Below, one piece after another: positions 35,575-45,767 of a DNA stretch of 64,000 nucleotides. The stretch spans positions 1 through 64,000 of the forward strand of contig JAHJPX010000010.1 in assembly GCA_018819515.1 (NCBI GenBank). Direction: 5' to 3'. This stretch comes from Gammaproteobacteria bacterium. GTDB lineage: Bacteria; Pseudomonadota; Gammaproteobacteria; Burkholderiales; Rhodocyclaceae. Below the pieces are notes generated by a model that was not told where the DNA came from, ran no database searches, and was given only the letters and a program-made list of their open reading frames with translations. A program made the translations under genes and the position numbers. Position 1 is the stretch's first letter. The number at the start of each line of letters is the position of its first letter.

Positions 35575-35700
35575 ATGGGCAAGGAAAGACATAACAGCAA
35601 GGAAGCGAAGAAGCAGGCCCTCAAGACCCCCAAGGAAAAGAAGGCGGCCAAACAGGCCAAGAAGCACGTATCCGATATCGTTCCGATTGTCCCTCGCTGA
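35575..35700 (+). CDS. 41-residue lysine/alanine-rich small protein
   Basis: MGKERHNSKEAKKQALKTPK, then EKKAAKQAKKHVSDIVPIV. ATG 35575 has an excellent ribosome binding site (AAGGAGTACGCC). The basic composition suggests nucleic-acid or membrane contact. It resembles short conserved Lys-rich proteins I have seen annotated as hypothetical in proteobacteria, but no function is known. It is too short for many gene finders. Confidence 0.7.
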   Translation: MGKERHNSKEAKKQALKTPKEKKAAKQAKKHVSDIVPIVPR

Positions 35701-35801
35701 TCCCGGCAACGGGGATTTAGCGCTGTTCCGCATTTCCCGTCGGCGGCATTGCCGCTGACATTTCACCTCGGCAGCCCTGTCCCGGGCTGCTGCTCAAGAC
35801 C

Positions 35802-38800
35802 TTGTCGACCAGCGGCACCGGTGTATCGGTGCGCTGTCGGCTGTCATACGTTCACCGGATCCATGACTTGACCACACGCACGAAGCTCATCGCGTTTCTG
35901 CATTCATTGACGACGGTGCTGCTCGGCCGCGGATGGCCGCGGGCATCGCCCGACGATGAGCCTCCCCTGCGCTCGGAGTTGTTCAGCGCCGAGCAGATGG
36001 AGCAGCATGGCAAGACGCTCGCGGCGTCGCACCGGCTTGCGGCGGGGCGCGCGCCGGACCGGCTGCTGGGCCGTCTGGCGGATAACGAAAGCGCCCTGAT
36101 CGACGTCTGCGATTTGCTGACGACGGCGGTCACCAGGAAGCATCGCATCACGCCGGCCGGGGAATGGCTACTCGATAATTTCTATCTCATCGAAGAACAG
36201 ATCCGTACCGCCCGCAGGCATTTGCCCAAGGGTTACAGCCGGGAACTGCCGCGCCTGGACAACGGGCGTTCGGGACCGTCGGCCGGGCGCCCGCGGGTCT
36301 ATGACATCGCCCTGGAAACGGTGGCCCACGGCGATGGCCGCGTGGACACCGAAAGTCTCAGCCTTTTCGTCAGCGCCTACCAGACCGTCACGCCGCTGAA
36401 GCTCGGCGAATTGTGGGCAATCCCGATCATGCTGCGGCTGGCGGTCATCGAGAATCTGCGTCGCGTCGGCGTGCGCATCGCCGCCGCCTGGGCGGACCGC
36501 AACCTCGCCGAATCCTGGGCCGACCAGATGGTGGAGATCGCGGAGAAGGACCCGAAGAGCCTGATCCTGATCATCGCCGACATGGCGCGCTCCGAACCGC
36601 CGATGAGCAGCGCCTTCGTCGCGGAACTGGTGCGCCGCCTGCAGGGCCGCGGTCCCGCGCTGGCCCTGCCCTTGACCTGGATCGAGCAGCGGCTATCCGA
36701 ATCCGGCCTGACCATCGAGCAGTCGGTGCAGGCCGAGACGCAGCAGCAGGCGGCCCAACAGGTCTCCATCAGCAACAGCATCGGCAGCCTGAGGGTGCTC
36801 GGGGCGATGGACTGGCGCAAGTTCGTCGAGACGATGAGCGTCGTCGAACAGACGCTGCTTGAAGATCCCGATGGCGTCTACGCCCGGATGGATTTCGCCA
36901 CCCGCGATCTGTACCGCCACGCGACGGAACGGATAGCGAAGCACGGCCGCATGGATGAAGTTGCAGTGGCCCGCAAGGCGGTCGAGCTGGCGCACGCGGG
37001 CGCCGACAACGCCGATCGTGCAGGGCATGTGGGCTACTACCTGATCGACAAGGGTTTGCTGGAACTCGAACGGATTGCGCAAGTTCGACATCCGCTCGTC
37101 GAGTCCCTGCGCCGAACGGCGGCCCGCTTCCCGCTGTTTCTCTATCTTGGCGGCGTGGCGTTGATCACGGCGATCGCTGTGGCCGGTCTGCTGGCCCAGG
37201 CGCACGGCGTCGGCGTCGCGGACGGCCTGCTGCTGGCGATTGGCGTTCTCTCGCTGCTGGCCGCCAGTCAGCTCGCCGTGGCGCTGGTCAACTGGCTGGC
37301 CACCCTGATGGTGAAGCCGCATCCGCTGCCGAAGATGGACTTCTCGACGGGGATTCCTTCGACATCACGAACGCTGGTGGTGGTCCCGACGATGCTGACG
37401 AGTGTCGCCGGCATCGACGATCTGGTCGAGGCGCTGGAGGTGAGGTTCCTGGCCAATCGCGACGACCGTCTGCACTTCGGGCTGCTGACGGACTTTCGGG
37501 ACGCGCAGGAGGAATCGCTGCCCGAGGACGCATCACTGGTGCAACTGGCGCGAACGCGGATCGACGAATTGAACGGGAAGTATCGCGACGGCGAGGAGGG
37601 CGACGACAAGTTCTTCCTCTTCCATCGCCCGCGGCAATGGAATCCGCGCGAACGGATCTGGATGGGTGTCGAGCGCAAGCGCGGCAAACTGGCGGAGCTG
37701 AATGCGCTGCTGCGCGGCGGCAACGCGAAAGGTTTTTCGGCCATCGTCGGCGACACCTCGATCCTGTCAGATGTGAAGTACGTCGTTACCCTGGACACGG
37801 ATACGCAGTTGCCGCGCGACGCGGCGCACCAGTTCGTCGGCGCCATGTCGCACCCGCTGAACCGGCCGCGCTTCGACGCGGCGAGCCGGGTGGTCGTCGA
37901 GGGCTACGGCATCCTGCAGCCGCGCGTGGCCATCAGCCTGCCGGGCACCAACCGCTCGCGCTACGCACGGCTGTACGGCGGCGAGCCGGGCATCGATCCC
38001 TATACGCGCGCCGTCTCGGACGTCTACCAGGACGTGTTCGGCGAAGGCTCCTTCATCGGCAAGGGCATCTACGACGTCGATGCGTTCGAGCAGGCCCTCG
38101 GCGGGCGCTTCCCCGCGAATCGCATCCTCAGCCACGATCTCATCGAGGGCTGCTACGCGCGGGCGGGACTGCTGAGCGACGTGCAGTTGTTCGAGGACTA
38201 CCCGGCCCGCTACGGCGCCGATGTCGGTCGTCGCCATCGCTGGATACGCGGCGACTGGCAGCTCGCGGGCTGGCTGCGCGAACGCGTGCCCGACGAGGGC
38301 GGTCAACTCGGGAAGAATCCGCTCTCGTGGCTGTCGCAGTGGAAGCTGTTCGACAACCTGCGGCGCAGCCTGGTACCGTCGGTGCTGACGATCGTGTTGC
38401 TGCTGGGCTGGACGGTGCTGGCGCCGGCCCGCTGGTGGACGTTGTCGGTGATCGGCATCCTGTTGTTTCCCTCCCTCTGCGCCACGACCCTGGACCTGTT
38501 GCGCAAGCCGGGGGAGATGCTGCTGCGGCAACACCTCGCAGCCGTCGCCGGCTCGGCCGGCCGGCGCTTCGAGCAGGCCGTCTTCGAATTCGCCTGCCTG
38601 CCTTACGAGGCGTTCTTCAGTCTGGACGCCATCGCCCGCACGATCTGGAGAACGCAGGTATCGCGCCGGCGTCTGCTCGAATGGAATCCCTCGGGCGAGG
38701 CCGATCGGGTGTCGGCCGGCAACGGCGGCGGCGACCTCGGCGCCTCCCTGCGAACGATGTGGGTAGCCCCCGCGATCGCGGCGGCGACCGCGGTCTACCT

Positions 38801-41800
38801 GTCGCAGACGGCGCCTGTGGTGTTGATGGTGGCGGCGCCGATCCTGCTCTTGTGGTTCGTCTCGCCCGTCATAGCCTGGTGGATCAGCCGCCCGCTTGCG
38901 CCCCGGCAGTCCGTGTTGACCACGGCGCAAACCCGCTTTCTGCGCGGGGTGGCGCGCAGGACCTGGGCCTACTTCGATGCCCTGGTCGGCCCGGACGACC
39001 ATTGGCTGCCACCCGACAACTATCAGGAGTATCGCGTTGCCGCAGTCGCGCATCGCACCTCGCCGACCAACATCGGGCTGGCGCTGCTGGCCAACCTGTC
39101 CGCCTACGACTTCGGCTACCTGCCGGCCGGCCGGCTGGTCGAGCGCACGGCGAATACCCTGGACACGATGGCGGGACTGGAGCGGCACCGCGGGCACTTC
39201 TACAACTGGTACGACACGCAGACGCTGCAACCGCTGCTGCCGCTCTATGTGTCGACGGTGGATAGTGGCAACCTCGTCGGCCATCTCCTGACCCTGCATG
39301 CCGGCCTGTTGGCGCTGCCCGATGACAGGATTCTGGCGGCGCGCCTGTTCGAGGGTCTGGACGACACGCTCGGGATTCTCGCCGACATGGCGGACGCGGC
39401 AGGTGCGGACGCGGTGGCGGAATTCGGCGGCGAGCTGGCGTCGGCGCTGGCGCTGCGCCCCACTACGATGGAGACGGCGCGCCGGACGCTCGAACGGCTG
39501 GCGGCCAGCGCCGACGGACTGGTCAACCGGCTGGCTGCCGGCGCCGCGCCCGTGGACGAAGCTGCGGACGACGCTGTGGACGCCGCTGCGCCGGAAGACG
39601 ATGCCAACGCATGGGCGCAGGCGCTCGCCCGGCAATGTCATGATGCGGCGGACGACTTGGCCTTCCTCGCCGCCGACGCGGCAACGGACGAAATCCCGAC
39701 CCTGCGCGAACTGGCCGACGCGGGCAGCAGCAGCGCCCGCGAGCGGATCGCGGCCATCGAAAGCCTCGCGCGGCAGTGCATCGAGTTCGCCCGCATGGAC
39801 TATGCGTTCCTGTTCGACAAGCCGCGCCATCTGCTGACCATCGGCTACAACGTCAGCGAGCGGCGGGCGGATGCCAGCTACTACGACCTGCTCGCCTCGG
39901 AAGCGCGCCTGTGCAGTTTTGTCGCCATCGCCCAGGGCCAGTTGCCGCAGGAAAGCTGGTTCGCCCTCGGCCGCCTGCTCACCGGCACCGGCGGCGCGCC
40001 GGTGCTGCTGTCGTGGAGCGGCTCGATGTTCGAGTACCTGATGCCGCAGTTGGTCATGCCGAACTACGAGCACACGCTGCTCGATCAGACCGGCAAGGCG
40101 GCGGTGGCGCGGCAAATCGAATACGGCGGCCAGCGCGGCGTGCCCTGGGGCATGTCCGAATCCGCCTACAACATCGTCGACGTGCATCTCAACTACCAGT
40201 ACCGCGCTTTCGGCGTGCCGGGCCTCGGGCTCAAGCGCGGGCTGGCCGAAGACCTGGTCGTGGCGCCCTATGCGTCGGCGCTGGCGCTGATGGTGGCGCC
40301 CGAAGCGGCATGCCTGAACCTGCAGCGGCTGGTGGCGGACGGCCTGCTCGGCAAGTTCGGCTTCTTCGAGGCGATCGACTACACGCCGGCACGGCAGCGG
40401 CGTGGCCAATCGAGCACGGTGGTGCGGGCCTTCATGGCGCACCACCAGGGCATGAGCCTGCTCGCCCTGGCGTACAAGCTCCTGGGTCAGCCGATGCAGC
40501 GGCGCTTCGAGTCGGTGCCGATGTTCCAGGCAGTCATGCTGCTGTTGCAGGAGCGGATTCCCAAGGCGACGACGCTGTTCTCGCACACGGCGCAACTGTC
40601 CGAGGTGCGCGCGGCGTGGGGCGCCGCGGAAACGCCGATCCGGGTATTCACCAGTCCCGACACGCCGGCTCCCGAACTGCAGTTGCTGTCGAACGGCCGT
40701 TACCACGTGATGGTCAGCAACTCGGGCGGCGGCTACAGCCGCTGGAAGGATCTCGCTGTCACGCGCTGGCGCGAGGATGGCACCGGCGACCATTGGGGCA
40801 GCTTCTGCTACATTCGCGACGTCACCAGCGGGGCCTTCTGGTCCGCCGCGCATCAGCCGACGCTGAAGCGTCCGGAAAGTTTCGAGGCGATCTTTTCCGA
40901 GGGGCGGGCCGAGTTCCGCCGCCGCGATGCGGTCGACGAGGGCGATTTCGAGACCCATACCGAGATCGTCGTGTCGCCGGAAGACGATATCGAGTTGCGC
41001 CGGGTCCGCATCACCAATCGCTCGCGACAGCGAAGGGAAATCGACGTCACCAGCTACGCCGAAGTGGTGATCGCGCCGCCCGCCGCCGAGGCGCTGCACC
41101 CGGCTTTCAGCAACCTGTTCGTGCAGACCGAGATCCTGCGTGAGCGGCACGCCATCCTGTGTACGCGCCGGCCCCGTTCGTTGACCGAACAGGCGCCGTG
41201 GATGTTCCATCTGATGGTGGCGCACGGCGGCAGGGCAGGCGGCGTCTCCTGCGAGACGGATCGCCTGAAGTTCATCGGCCGTGGCGGCAGCACCGCCGCG
41301 CCGTTGGCGATGCGGGCGTCGACGGCGCTTTCGAACACCGACGGTTCGGTGCTGGATCCTGTCGTCGCCATCCGCCATGCGCTGACGCTCGATGCCGAAC
41401 AGTCGGTGACGATCGACATGGTGTCGGGCGTCGCCGAAAGCCGCGACCTGGCCTTGGGCCTGGTCGAGAAATACCAGGACCGCAACCTTTCCGATCGCGT
41501 CTTCGACCTGACCTGGACGCACAGCCAGGTCGTGCTGCGGCAGCTCAACGCCACCGAAGCCGACGCCCAGCTCTATGCGCGCCTGGCCGGTTCGGTCATC
41601 TACGCCAACGCCGCCCTGCGCGCCGACGCCGCCGTGTTGATCAGGAATCGCCGCGGCCAGTCCGGGCTGTGGGGTTACGCCATCTCCGGCGACCTGCCGA
41701 TCGTGCTGCTGCAGATGGGCGACGCGACCAACATCGACCTCGTCCGCCAGCTCGTCCAGGCCCATGCCTACTGGCGCCTGAAAGGCCTGGCGGTGGACCT

Positions 41801-44594
41801 GGTGATCTGGAACGAGGAGCACGCCGGCTATCGGCAGCGATTGCAGGACCAGATCATCGGCCTGATCGCCTCGGGCATCGAGGCGAGCGTGATCGACCGG
41901 CCCGGCGGCATCTTCGTGCGCATGGCCGAGCAGATATCCAGCGAGGACCGCGTCCTGCTGCAGTCGGTGGCGCGCGCCATCATCGCCGACGGGCGCGGTA
42001 CCCTGGCAGAGCAACTCGATCACCGCACCCTGGCCGAACCGCGCCTGCCGCGGCTCAAGCCGACGCGGCCGCAGCGTCCCGACATCGCGCCCGCCGTGGC
42101 GTCGCCCGGCCGCGACCTCATTCTCGACAACGGGCTGGGCGGCTTCACGCCCGACGGCCGCGAATACGTCATCGCCCTCGCGGCCGGCCAGACGACGCCG
42201 GCACCGTGGGTGAACGTCCTGGCCAATCCGGGCTTCGGCACGGTCGTTTCCGAAAGCGGCGGCGCCTACACCTGGAGCGAGAACGCGCACGAGTTCCGCC
42301 TGACGCCCTGGCACAACGATCCCGTCAGCGACCCGAGCGGCGAAGCCCTCTATCTGCGCGACGAGGAGAGCGGCCACGTCTGGTCGCCGACGCCCCTGCC
42401 GGCGCGCGCCGACATGCCCTATGTCATCCGGCACGGCTTCGGCTACAGCGTTTTCGAATCGCGCTGCGGCGACATCCGCAGCGAACTCTGGATCTACGTC
42501 GCCATCGATGCCGCCATCAAGTTCTCGGTGCTGAAAGTGCGCAACGAATCGGGCCGCGCGCGCAAGCTTTCCGCGACGGGTTACGTCGAGTGGGTGCTGG
42601 GCGACCTGCCGGAGAAGTCGGCCATGCACGTGACCACCGAAGTCGATGCCAAGAGCGGCGCGCTCTACGCGCGCAACCGCTACAGCGCAGAGTTTTCCGA
42701 CCGGGTCGCCTTCTTCGACGTCGATGAGCCGACGCGCAACCTGAGCGGCGACCGCAGGGAATTCCTCGGCCGCAACGGCACGCTGCGAAACCCCGTCGCG
42801 ATGAAGCGCTCGCGCCTGTCCGGCAAGGTGGGCGCCGGGCTGGATCCCTGTGCCGCGCTTCAGGTGGGTTTCGATCTGGCCGCGGGCGAAGAGCGCGAGA
42901 TCGTCTTCCGGCTCGGCGTCGGGCGCAATGCCGACGAGGCCGGCAGGATCGTCCACCGTTTCCGCGGCGCCCAGGCTGCGCGTGGCGCGCTCGAAGCCGT
43001 GTGGCATTACTGGAACCACACGCTGGGCGCGGTGCAGGTGGAGACGCCCGACCCGTCCATCAACGTGCTGGCCAACGGCTGGCTGCTGTACCAGACGCTG
43101 GCCTGCCGCATCTGGGCGCGCAGCGGCTACTACCAGTCGGGCGGCGCCTTCGGCTTCCGCGACCAGTTGCAGGACGTGATGGCGCTGGTCCACGCCGAGC
43201 CCGGCCTGGTCCGCAACCATCTGCTGCTGTGCGCGAGTCGCCAGTTCCAGGAGGGCGATGTCCAGCACTGGTGGCATCCGCCGTCGGGCCGCGGCGTGCG
43301 CACCCATTGTTCGGACGATTACCTCTGGCTGCCGCTCGCCGTGTGCCGCTACGTGACGGCCACCCGCGACACCGGCGTGCTCGATGAACCGGTGCACTTC
43401 CTGGAAGGCCGCCCGGTCGATGCGGAGGACGATTCCTACTACGATCTGCCCGGCCGCTCCGTCGAGCCGGCCAGCCTGTACGAGCACTGCGTGCGCGCCA
43501 TCCGCCACGGACTGCGCTTCGGGGAGCACGGCCTGCCGCTGATCGGCTCCGGCGACTGGAACGACGGCATGAACTTGGTCGGCATGCAGGGCCGGGGCGA
43601 GAGCATCTGGCTGGGCTTCTTCCTCTGCGACGTGCTCGGGCAGTTCGCCGCCGTCGCGGCTGCGCATGGCGATCCGGCCTTCGCCGAGCTTTGCGTCGAA
43701 GAGGGCGCGCGGCTGCGCACGAACATCGAGCAGCACGGCTGGGACGGCGAGTGGTATCGCCGCGCTTACTTCGACGACGGCACGCCGCTCGGTTCGACAA
43801 GCAACGCGGAATGCCGGATCGATTCGATCTCGCAGAGCTGGTCCGTGCTCTCGGGCGCAGGCGATGCGGAACGTTCGCGCCTGGCCATGAAGGCGGTCGA
43901 CGCGCGGCTGGTGCGCCGCGAGCATGCGCTCGTGCAACTGCTTGATCCGCCCTTCGACAAGTCGGGCCTCGATCCCGGCTACATCCGCGGCTATGTGCCC
44001 GGCGTGCGGGAAAATGGCGGTCAATACACCCACTCCGCGATCTGGGCGGCGATGGCGTTCGCCGCGCTGGGCGATGGCGAACGCGCCTGGGAACTGCTCA
44101 CCATGATCAACCCGGTGAACCACGGGCGATCCAGGGAATCCATCGAGCAATACAAGGCCGAACCCTATGTCGTCGCCGCCGACGTCTATGCCGTTACGCC
44201 GCACATCGGCCGCGGCGGCTGGAGCTGGTACACCGGCTCGGCCGGCTGGATGTACCGGCTCATCGCCGAATCCTTGCTGGGGCTGCGGCTCGACGGCGAC
44301 AAGCTGCATCTCGCGCCCTGCCTGCCTGCCGAATGGCAGGGATTCAAGATCCACTACCGCTATCGGGAAACCGTCTATCACATCGCCGTCTCGCAGTCGC
44401 CGGCCGGCGAGGACGGTTCGGGTGCCGAAAGCAGCTTGACGGTCGACGGTGTCGGGCAGCCCGACATGGCGATCCCGCTTGCCGACGACCGGCGGGAACA
44501 TTTCGTCGTGGCGGTTTGTCGCCCGCAGCATGGCCGCGTCGAGTCTCCGAAAAGTCAGCCGTCGCGGTACGCCGAGGCGCAACTCGTCCCTTAG
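35802..44594 (+). CDS. ndvB: Cyclic beta-1,2-glucan synthase (GT84 + GH94)
   Basis: At up to 2930 residues it matches the giant NdvB/Cgs family. An N-terminal helical region is followed by membrane spans at ~440-500. The GT84 glycosyltransferase (~520-850) has VTLDTDTQLPRDA and RRHRWIRGDWQLAGW. More spans lie at ~857-900 and ~985-1026. A glycoamylase-like domain (~1045-1575) has HRTSPTNIGLALLANLSAYD, and tandem GH94-type modules with SGDWNDGMNLVG (~2583) follow. It polymerises UDP-glucose at the inner membrane and cyclises the chain, giving periplasmic osmoregulated glucan. The start is uncertain: TTG 35802 is the upper limit, with GTG 35829 and TTG 35868 as others. The last residues (PKSQPSRYAE) come from R1 copy 13. 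Confidence 0.92.
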   Translation: MSTSGTGVSVRCRLSYVHRIHDLTTRTKLIAFLHSLTTVLLGRGWPRASPDDEPPLRSELFSAEQMEQHGKTLAASHRLAAGRAPDRLLGRLADNESALIDVCDLLTTAVTRKHRITPAGEWLLDNFYLIEEQIRTARRHLPKGYSRELPRLDNGRSGPSAGRPRVYDIALETVAHGDGRVDTESLSLFVSAYQTVTPLKLGELWAIPIMLRLAVIENLRRVGVRIAAAWADRNLAESWADQMVEIAEKDPKSLILIIADMARSEPPMSSAFVAELVRRLQGRGPALALPLTWIEQRLSESGLTIEQSVQAETQQQAAQQVSISNSIGSLRVLGAMDWRKFVETMSVVEQTLLEDPDGVYARMDFATRDLYRHATERIAKHGRMDEVAVARKAVELAHAGADNADRAGHVGYYLIDKGLLELERIAQVRHPLVESLRRTAARFPLFLYLGGVALITAIAVAGLLAQAHGVGVADGLLLAIGVLSLLAASQLAVALVNWLATLMVKPHPLPKMDFSTGIPSTSRTLVVVPTMLTSVAGIDDLVEALEVRFLANRDDRLHFGLLTDFRDAQEESLPEDASLVQLARTRIDELNGKYRDGEEGDDKFFLFHRPRQWNPRERIWMGVERKRGKLAELNALLRGGNAKGFSAIVGDTSILSDVKYVVTLDTDTQLPRDAAHQFVGAMSHPLNRPRFDAASRVVVEGYGILQPRVAISLPGTNRSRYARLYGGEPGIDPYTRAVSDVYQDVFGEGSFIGKGIYDVDAFEQALGGRFPANRILSHDLIEGCYARAGLLSDVQLFEDYPARYGADVGRRHRWIRGDWQLAGWLRERVPDEGGQLGKNPLSWLSQWKLFDNLRRSLVPSVLTIVLLLGWTVLAPARWWTLSVIGILLFPSLCATTLDLLRKPGEMLLRQHLAAVAGSAGRRFEQAVFEFACLPYEAFFSLDAIARTIWRTQVSRRRLLEWNPSGEADRVSAGNGGGDLGASLRTMWVAPAIAAATAVYLSQTAPVVLMVAAPILLLWFVSPVIAWWISRPLAPRQSVLTTAQTRFLRGVARRTWAYFDALVGPDDHWLPPDNYQEYRVAAVAHRTSPTNIGLALLANLSAYDFGYLPAGRLVERTANTLDTMAGLERHRGHFYNWYDTQTLQPLLPLYVSTVDSGNLVGHLLTLHAGLLALPDDRILAARLFEGLDDTLGILADMADAAGADAVAEFGGELASALALRPTTMETARRTLERLAASADGLVNRLAAGAAPVDEAADDAVDAAAPEDDANAWAQALARQCHDAADDLAFLAADAATDEIPTLRELADAGSSSARERIAAIESLARQCIEFARMDYAFLFDKPRHLLTIGYNVSERRADASYYDLLASEARLCSFVAIAQGQLPQESWFALGRLLTGTGGAPVLLSWSGSMFEYLMPQLVMPNYEHTLLDQTGKAAVARQIEYGGQRGVPWGMSESAYNIVDVHLNYQYRAFGVPGLGLKRGLAEDLVVAPYASALALMVAPEAACLNLQRLVADGLLGKFGFFEAIDYTPARQRRGQSSTVVRAFMAHHQGMSLLALAYKLLGQPMQRRFESVPMFQAVMLLLQERIPKATTLFSHTAQLSEVRAAWGAAETPIRVFTSPDTPAPELQLLSNGRYHVMVSNSGGGYSRWKDLAVTRWREDGTGDHWGSFCYIRDVTSGAFWSAAHQPTLKRPESFEAIFSEGRAEFRRRDAVDEGDFETHTEIVVSPEDDIELRRVRITNRSRQRREIDVTSYAEVVIAPPAAEALHPAFSNLFVQTEILRERHAILCTRRPRSLTEQAPWMFHLMVAHGGRAGGVSCETDRLKFIGRGGSTAAPLAMRASTALSNTDGSVLDPVVAIRHALTLDAEQSVTIDMVSGVAESRDLALGLVEKYQDRNLSDRVFDLTWTHSQVVLRQLNATEADAQLYARLAGSVIYANAALRADAAVLIRNRRGQSGLWGYAISGDLPIVLLQMGDATNIDLVRQLVQAHAYWRLKGLAVDLVIWNEEHAGYRQRLQDQIIGLIASGIEASVIDRPGGIFVRMAEQISSEDRVLLQSVARAIIADGRGTLAEQLDHRTLAEPRLPRLKPTRPQRPDIAPAVASPGRDLILDNGLGGFTPDGREYVIALAAGQTTPAPWVNVLANPGFGTVVSESGGAYTWSENAHEFRLTPWHNDPVSDPSGEALYLRDEESGHVWSPTPLPARADMPYVIRHGFGYSVFESRCGDIRSELWIYVAIDAAIKFSVLKVRNESGRARKLSATGYVEWVLGDLPEKSAMHVTTEVDAKSGALYARNRYSAEFSDRVAFFDVDEPTRNLSGDRREFLGRNGTLRNPVAMKRSRLSGKVGAGLDPCAALQVGFDLAAGEEREIVFRLGVGRNADEAGRIVHRFRGAQAARGALEAVWHYWNHTLGAVQVETPDPSINVLANGWLLYQTLACRIWARSGYYQSGGAFGFRDQLQDVMALVHAEPGLVRNHLLLCASRQFQEGDVQHWWHPPSGRGVRTHCSDDYLWLPLAVCRYVTATRDTGVLDEPVHFLEGRPVDAEDDSYYDLPGRSVEPASLYEHCVRAIRHGLRFGEHGLPLIGSGDWNDGMNLVGMQGRGESIWLGFFLCDVLGQFAAVAAAHGDPAFAELCVEEGARLRTNIEQHGWDGEWYRRAYFDDGTPLGSTSNAECRIDSISQSWSVLSGAGDAERSRLAMKAVDARLVRREHALVQLLDPPFDKSGLDPGYIRGYVPGVRENGGQYTHSAIWAAMAFAALGDGERAWELLTMINPVNHGRSRESIEQYKAEPYVVAADVYAVTPHIGRGGWSWYTGSAGWMYRLIAESLLGLRLDGDKLHLAPCLPAEWQGFKIHYRYRETVYHIAVSQSPAGEDGSGAESSLTVDGVGQPDMAIPLADDRREHFVVAVCRPQHGRVESPKSQPSRYAEAQLVP
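44549..44573 (-). repeat. R1 dispersed hairpin repeat, copy 13 (inside ndvB 3' end)
   Basis: On the plus strand GAAAAGTCAGCCGTCGCGG then TACGCC. It is read in the ndvB frame as PKSQPSRYAE, forming the C-terminal tail. Confidence 0.9.
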
Positions 44595-44694
44595 GCTTCC
44601 GCATCGGCGACAACACCGATTGTGCATCGGGCAGATGCATTTCCCGCGCTCCCGCGATATCCTGCGGTCTGCAACGAGCAATCGAAAGACAGCA

Positions 44695-45162
44695 ATGGCA
44701 TCGAAGGTAGTGGCAAGAAAGAGCGGGCTGCACGGCAAGGGATTGTTCGCCGCCCGCGATCTGAAGGCGGGACAGAAGCTGATCGAATACAAGGGCGTTC
44801 GCTACGGTGTGGGAGAACTGCCCGACCTCGGCGACGACGGCGTCACCAAGTTCCTGCGCTTCTCCGACGGCACCGGCATCAACGGCACCAGCAAGGCATC
44901 GCTCGCCAACCACGGCTGCAACCCCAACTGCGAACTCGCCGAAGAAGAGGGCCACGACCCGCCCCGGGCCTGGCTGTACGCCTTGCGCGACGTGAAGAAG
45001 GGCGAGGAACTCGTCTGGGACTATCGCTTGGACGTCACCTCGCACCACGAAGCGTTTACCGACTGGGCCTGCGCCTGCGGCCACGAACAATGTCGCGGCA
45101 CCATGGCCGATCCGGAGCAGCTCGTTGGCGCAACCGGCGCAACGGACCGCGAGAAGCGTTAG
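44695..45162 (+). CDS. SET-domain protein (putative lysine methyltransferase)
   Basis: The 155-residue protein begins KSGLHGKGLFAARDLKAGQK (SET-I). The cofactor and catalytic motifs are LANHGCNPNCEL (NHxCxPN type) and GEELVWDYRL (GEEL-x-YDY type). A post-SET cysteine cluster is CACGHEQCRGTM. It should transfer methyl from SAM to a lysine. Bacterial SET proteins have ribosomal, histone-like or host targets; the target here is unknown. ATG 44695 follows ATCGAAAGACAGCA, a weak ribosome binding site. Confidence 0.88.
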   Translation: MASKVVARKSGLHGKGLFAARDLKAGQKLIEYKGVRYGVGELPDLGDDGVTKFLRFSDGTGINGTSKASLANHGCNPNCELAEEEGHDPPRAWLYALRDVKKGEELVWDYRLDVTSHHEAFTDWACACGHEQCRGTMADPEQLVGATGATDREKR

Positions 45163-45220
45163 CCTCTCCCGGCGGTAGAATCGCCCACACCTTGCCGCAT
45201 TCACTGAAAAGGGGATTGCC

Positions 45221-45505
45221 TTGCCTTACACATCCGATCTGGTAGATGAACTGAACACGCTGATCCGCTACGACCTGAGCTGCAACCAGCAGGGGTTCAA
45301 GGTTCACAAGACCGCCGATGCGGCGGTGATCGCCGCCACCAGTCGCCTGTACAGCAAGGGCCTGCTCACGCAGGTGGACGGCGGCTACCTGACCAGCCTG
45401 GGGCGCAACGCGGCCGAACATGCGCAGGCCACCCTGGCCCTGCTGACCGAAGGCGCCGCGCGCACCCGCCACGCGCCCGAACCCGAGCGTCCGACAGCGC
45501 AGTAG
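45221..45505 (+). CDS. Conserved hypothetical protein, TIGR02647-like
   Basis: The 94-residue protein reads MPYTSDLVDELNTL at its start. HKTADAAVIAATSRLYSKGL and GGYLTSLGRNAAEHAQATL follow, fitting a small gammaproteobacterial/betaproteobacterial family of unknown function. Only a TTG start (45221) fits. It has a strong ribosome binding site (AAAAGGGGATTGCC). Confidence 0.75.
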   Translation: MPYTSDLVDELNTLIRYDLSCNQQGFKVHKTADAAVIAATSRLYSKGLLTQVDGGYLTSLGRNAAEHAQATLALLTEGAARTRHAPEPERPTAQ

Positions 45506-45519
45506 CGCGCCCGACCGCC

Positions 45520-45735
45520 ATGTCGGCGCGGACCTTCCAGCTCGACCGCGAGTTCGTCGAGCTGCACGTCCTCCTCAAACTGCTCGCGCTCGCCCCATCC
45601 GGTGGCGCCGCCAAGGCGATGATCGCCGCCGGTGGCGTTCGCGTCGACGGCGCGGTCGAAACGCGCAAAGCCTGCAAGATTCGCAGCGGTCAGGTGCTGC
45701 GCGTGGGCGACGAAGAAGTGCGCGTCGTCGGCTGA
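45520..45735 (+). CDS. S4-domain RNA-binding protein (YbcJ-like)
   Basis: The 71-residue protein is made almost entirely of one S4 fold: LLKLLALAPSGGAAKAMIAAG, then VRVDGAVETRKACKIRSGQ and VLRVGDEEVRV. It probably binds rRNA or tRNA. The start is 14 bp after the previous stop. It is the last gene before the accessory island and is followed by R1 copy 14. Confidence 0.88.
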   Translation: MSARTFQLDREFVELHVLLKLLALAPSGGAAKAMIAAGGVRVDGAVETRKACKIRSGQVLRVGDEEVRVVG

Positions 45736-45743
45736 CGCACGGA

Positions 45744-45767
45744 GAAAGTCAGCCTTGGTGGGACGCC
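45744..45767 (-). repeat. R1 dispersed hairpin repeat, copy 14 (left flank of RT island)
   Basis: On the plus strand GAAAGTCAGCCTTGGTGGG then ACGCC. It starts 8 bp after the S4 gene stop and marks the left limit of the low-GC island. The rest of the gap to 45920 shows no gene. Confidence 0.85.

Noticed and set aside
37767..44792. Long open frame of 2341 codons on the minus strand opposite the glucan synthase
   Set aside because: It is a shadow frame caused by high GC. Its composition is His/Arg/Gln/Ala-rich, without domains, and the plus strand has clear GT84/GH94 motifs.
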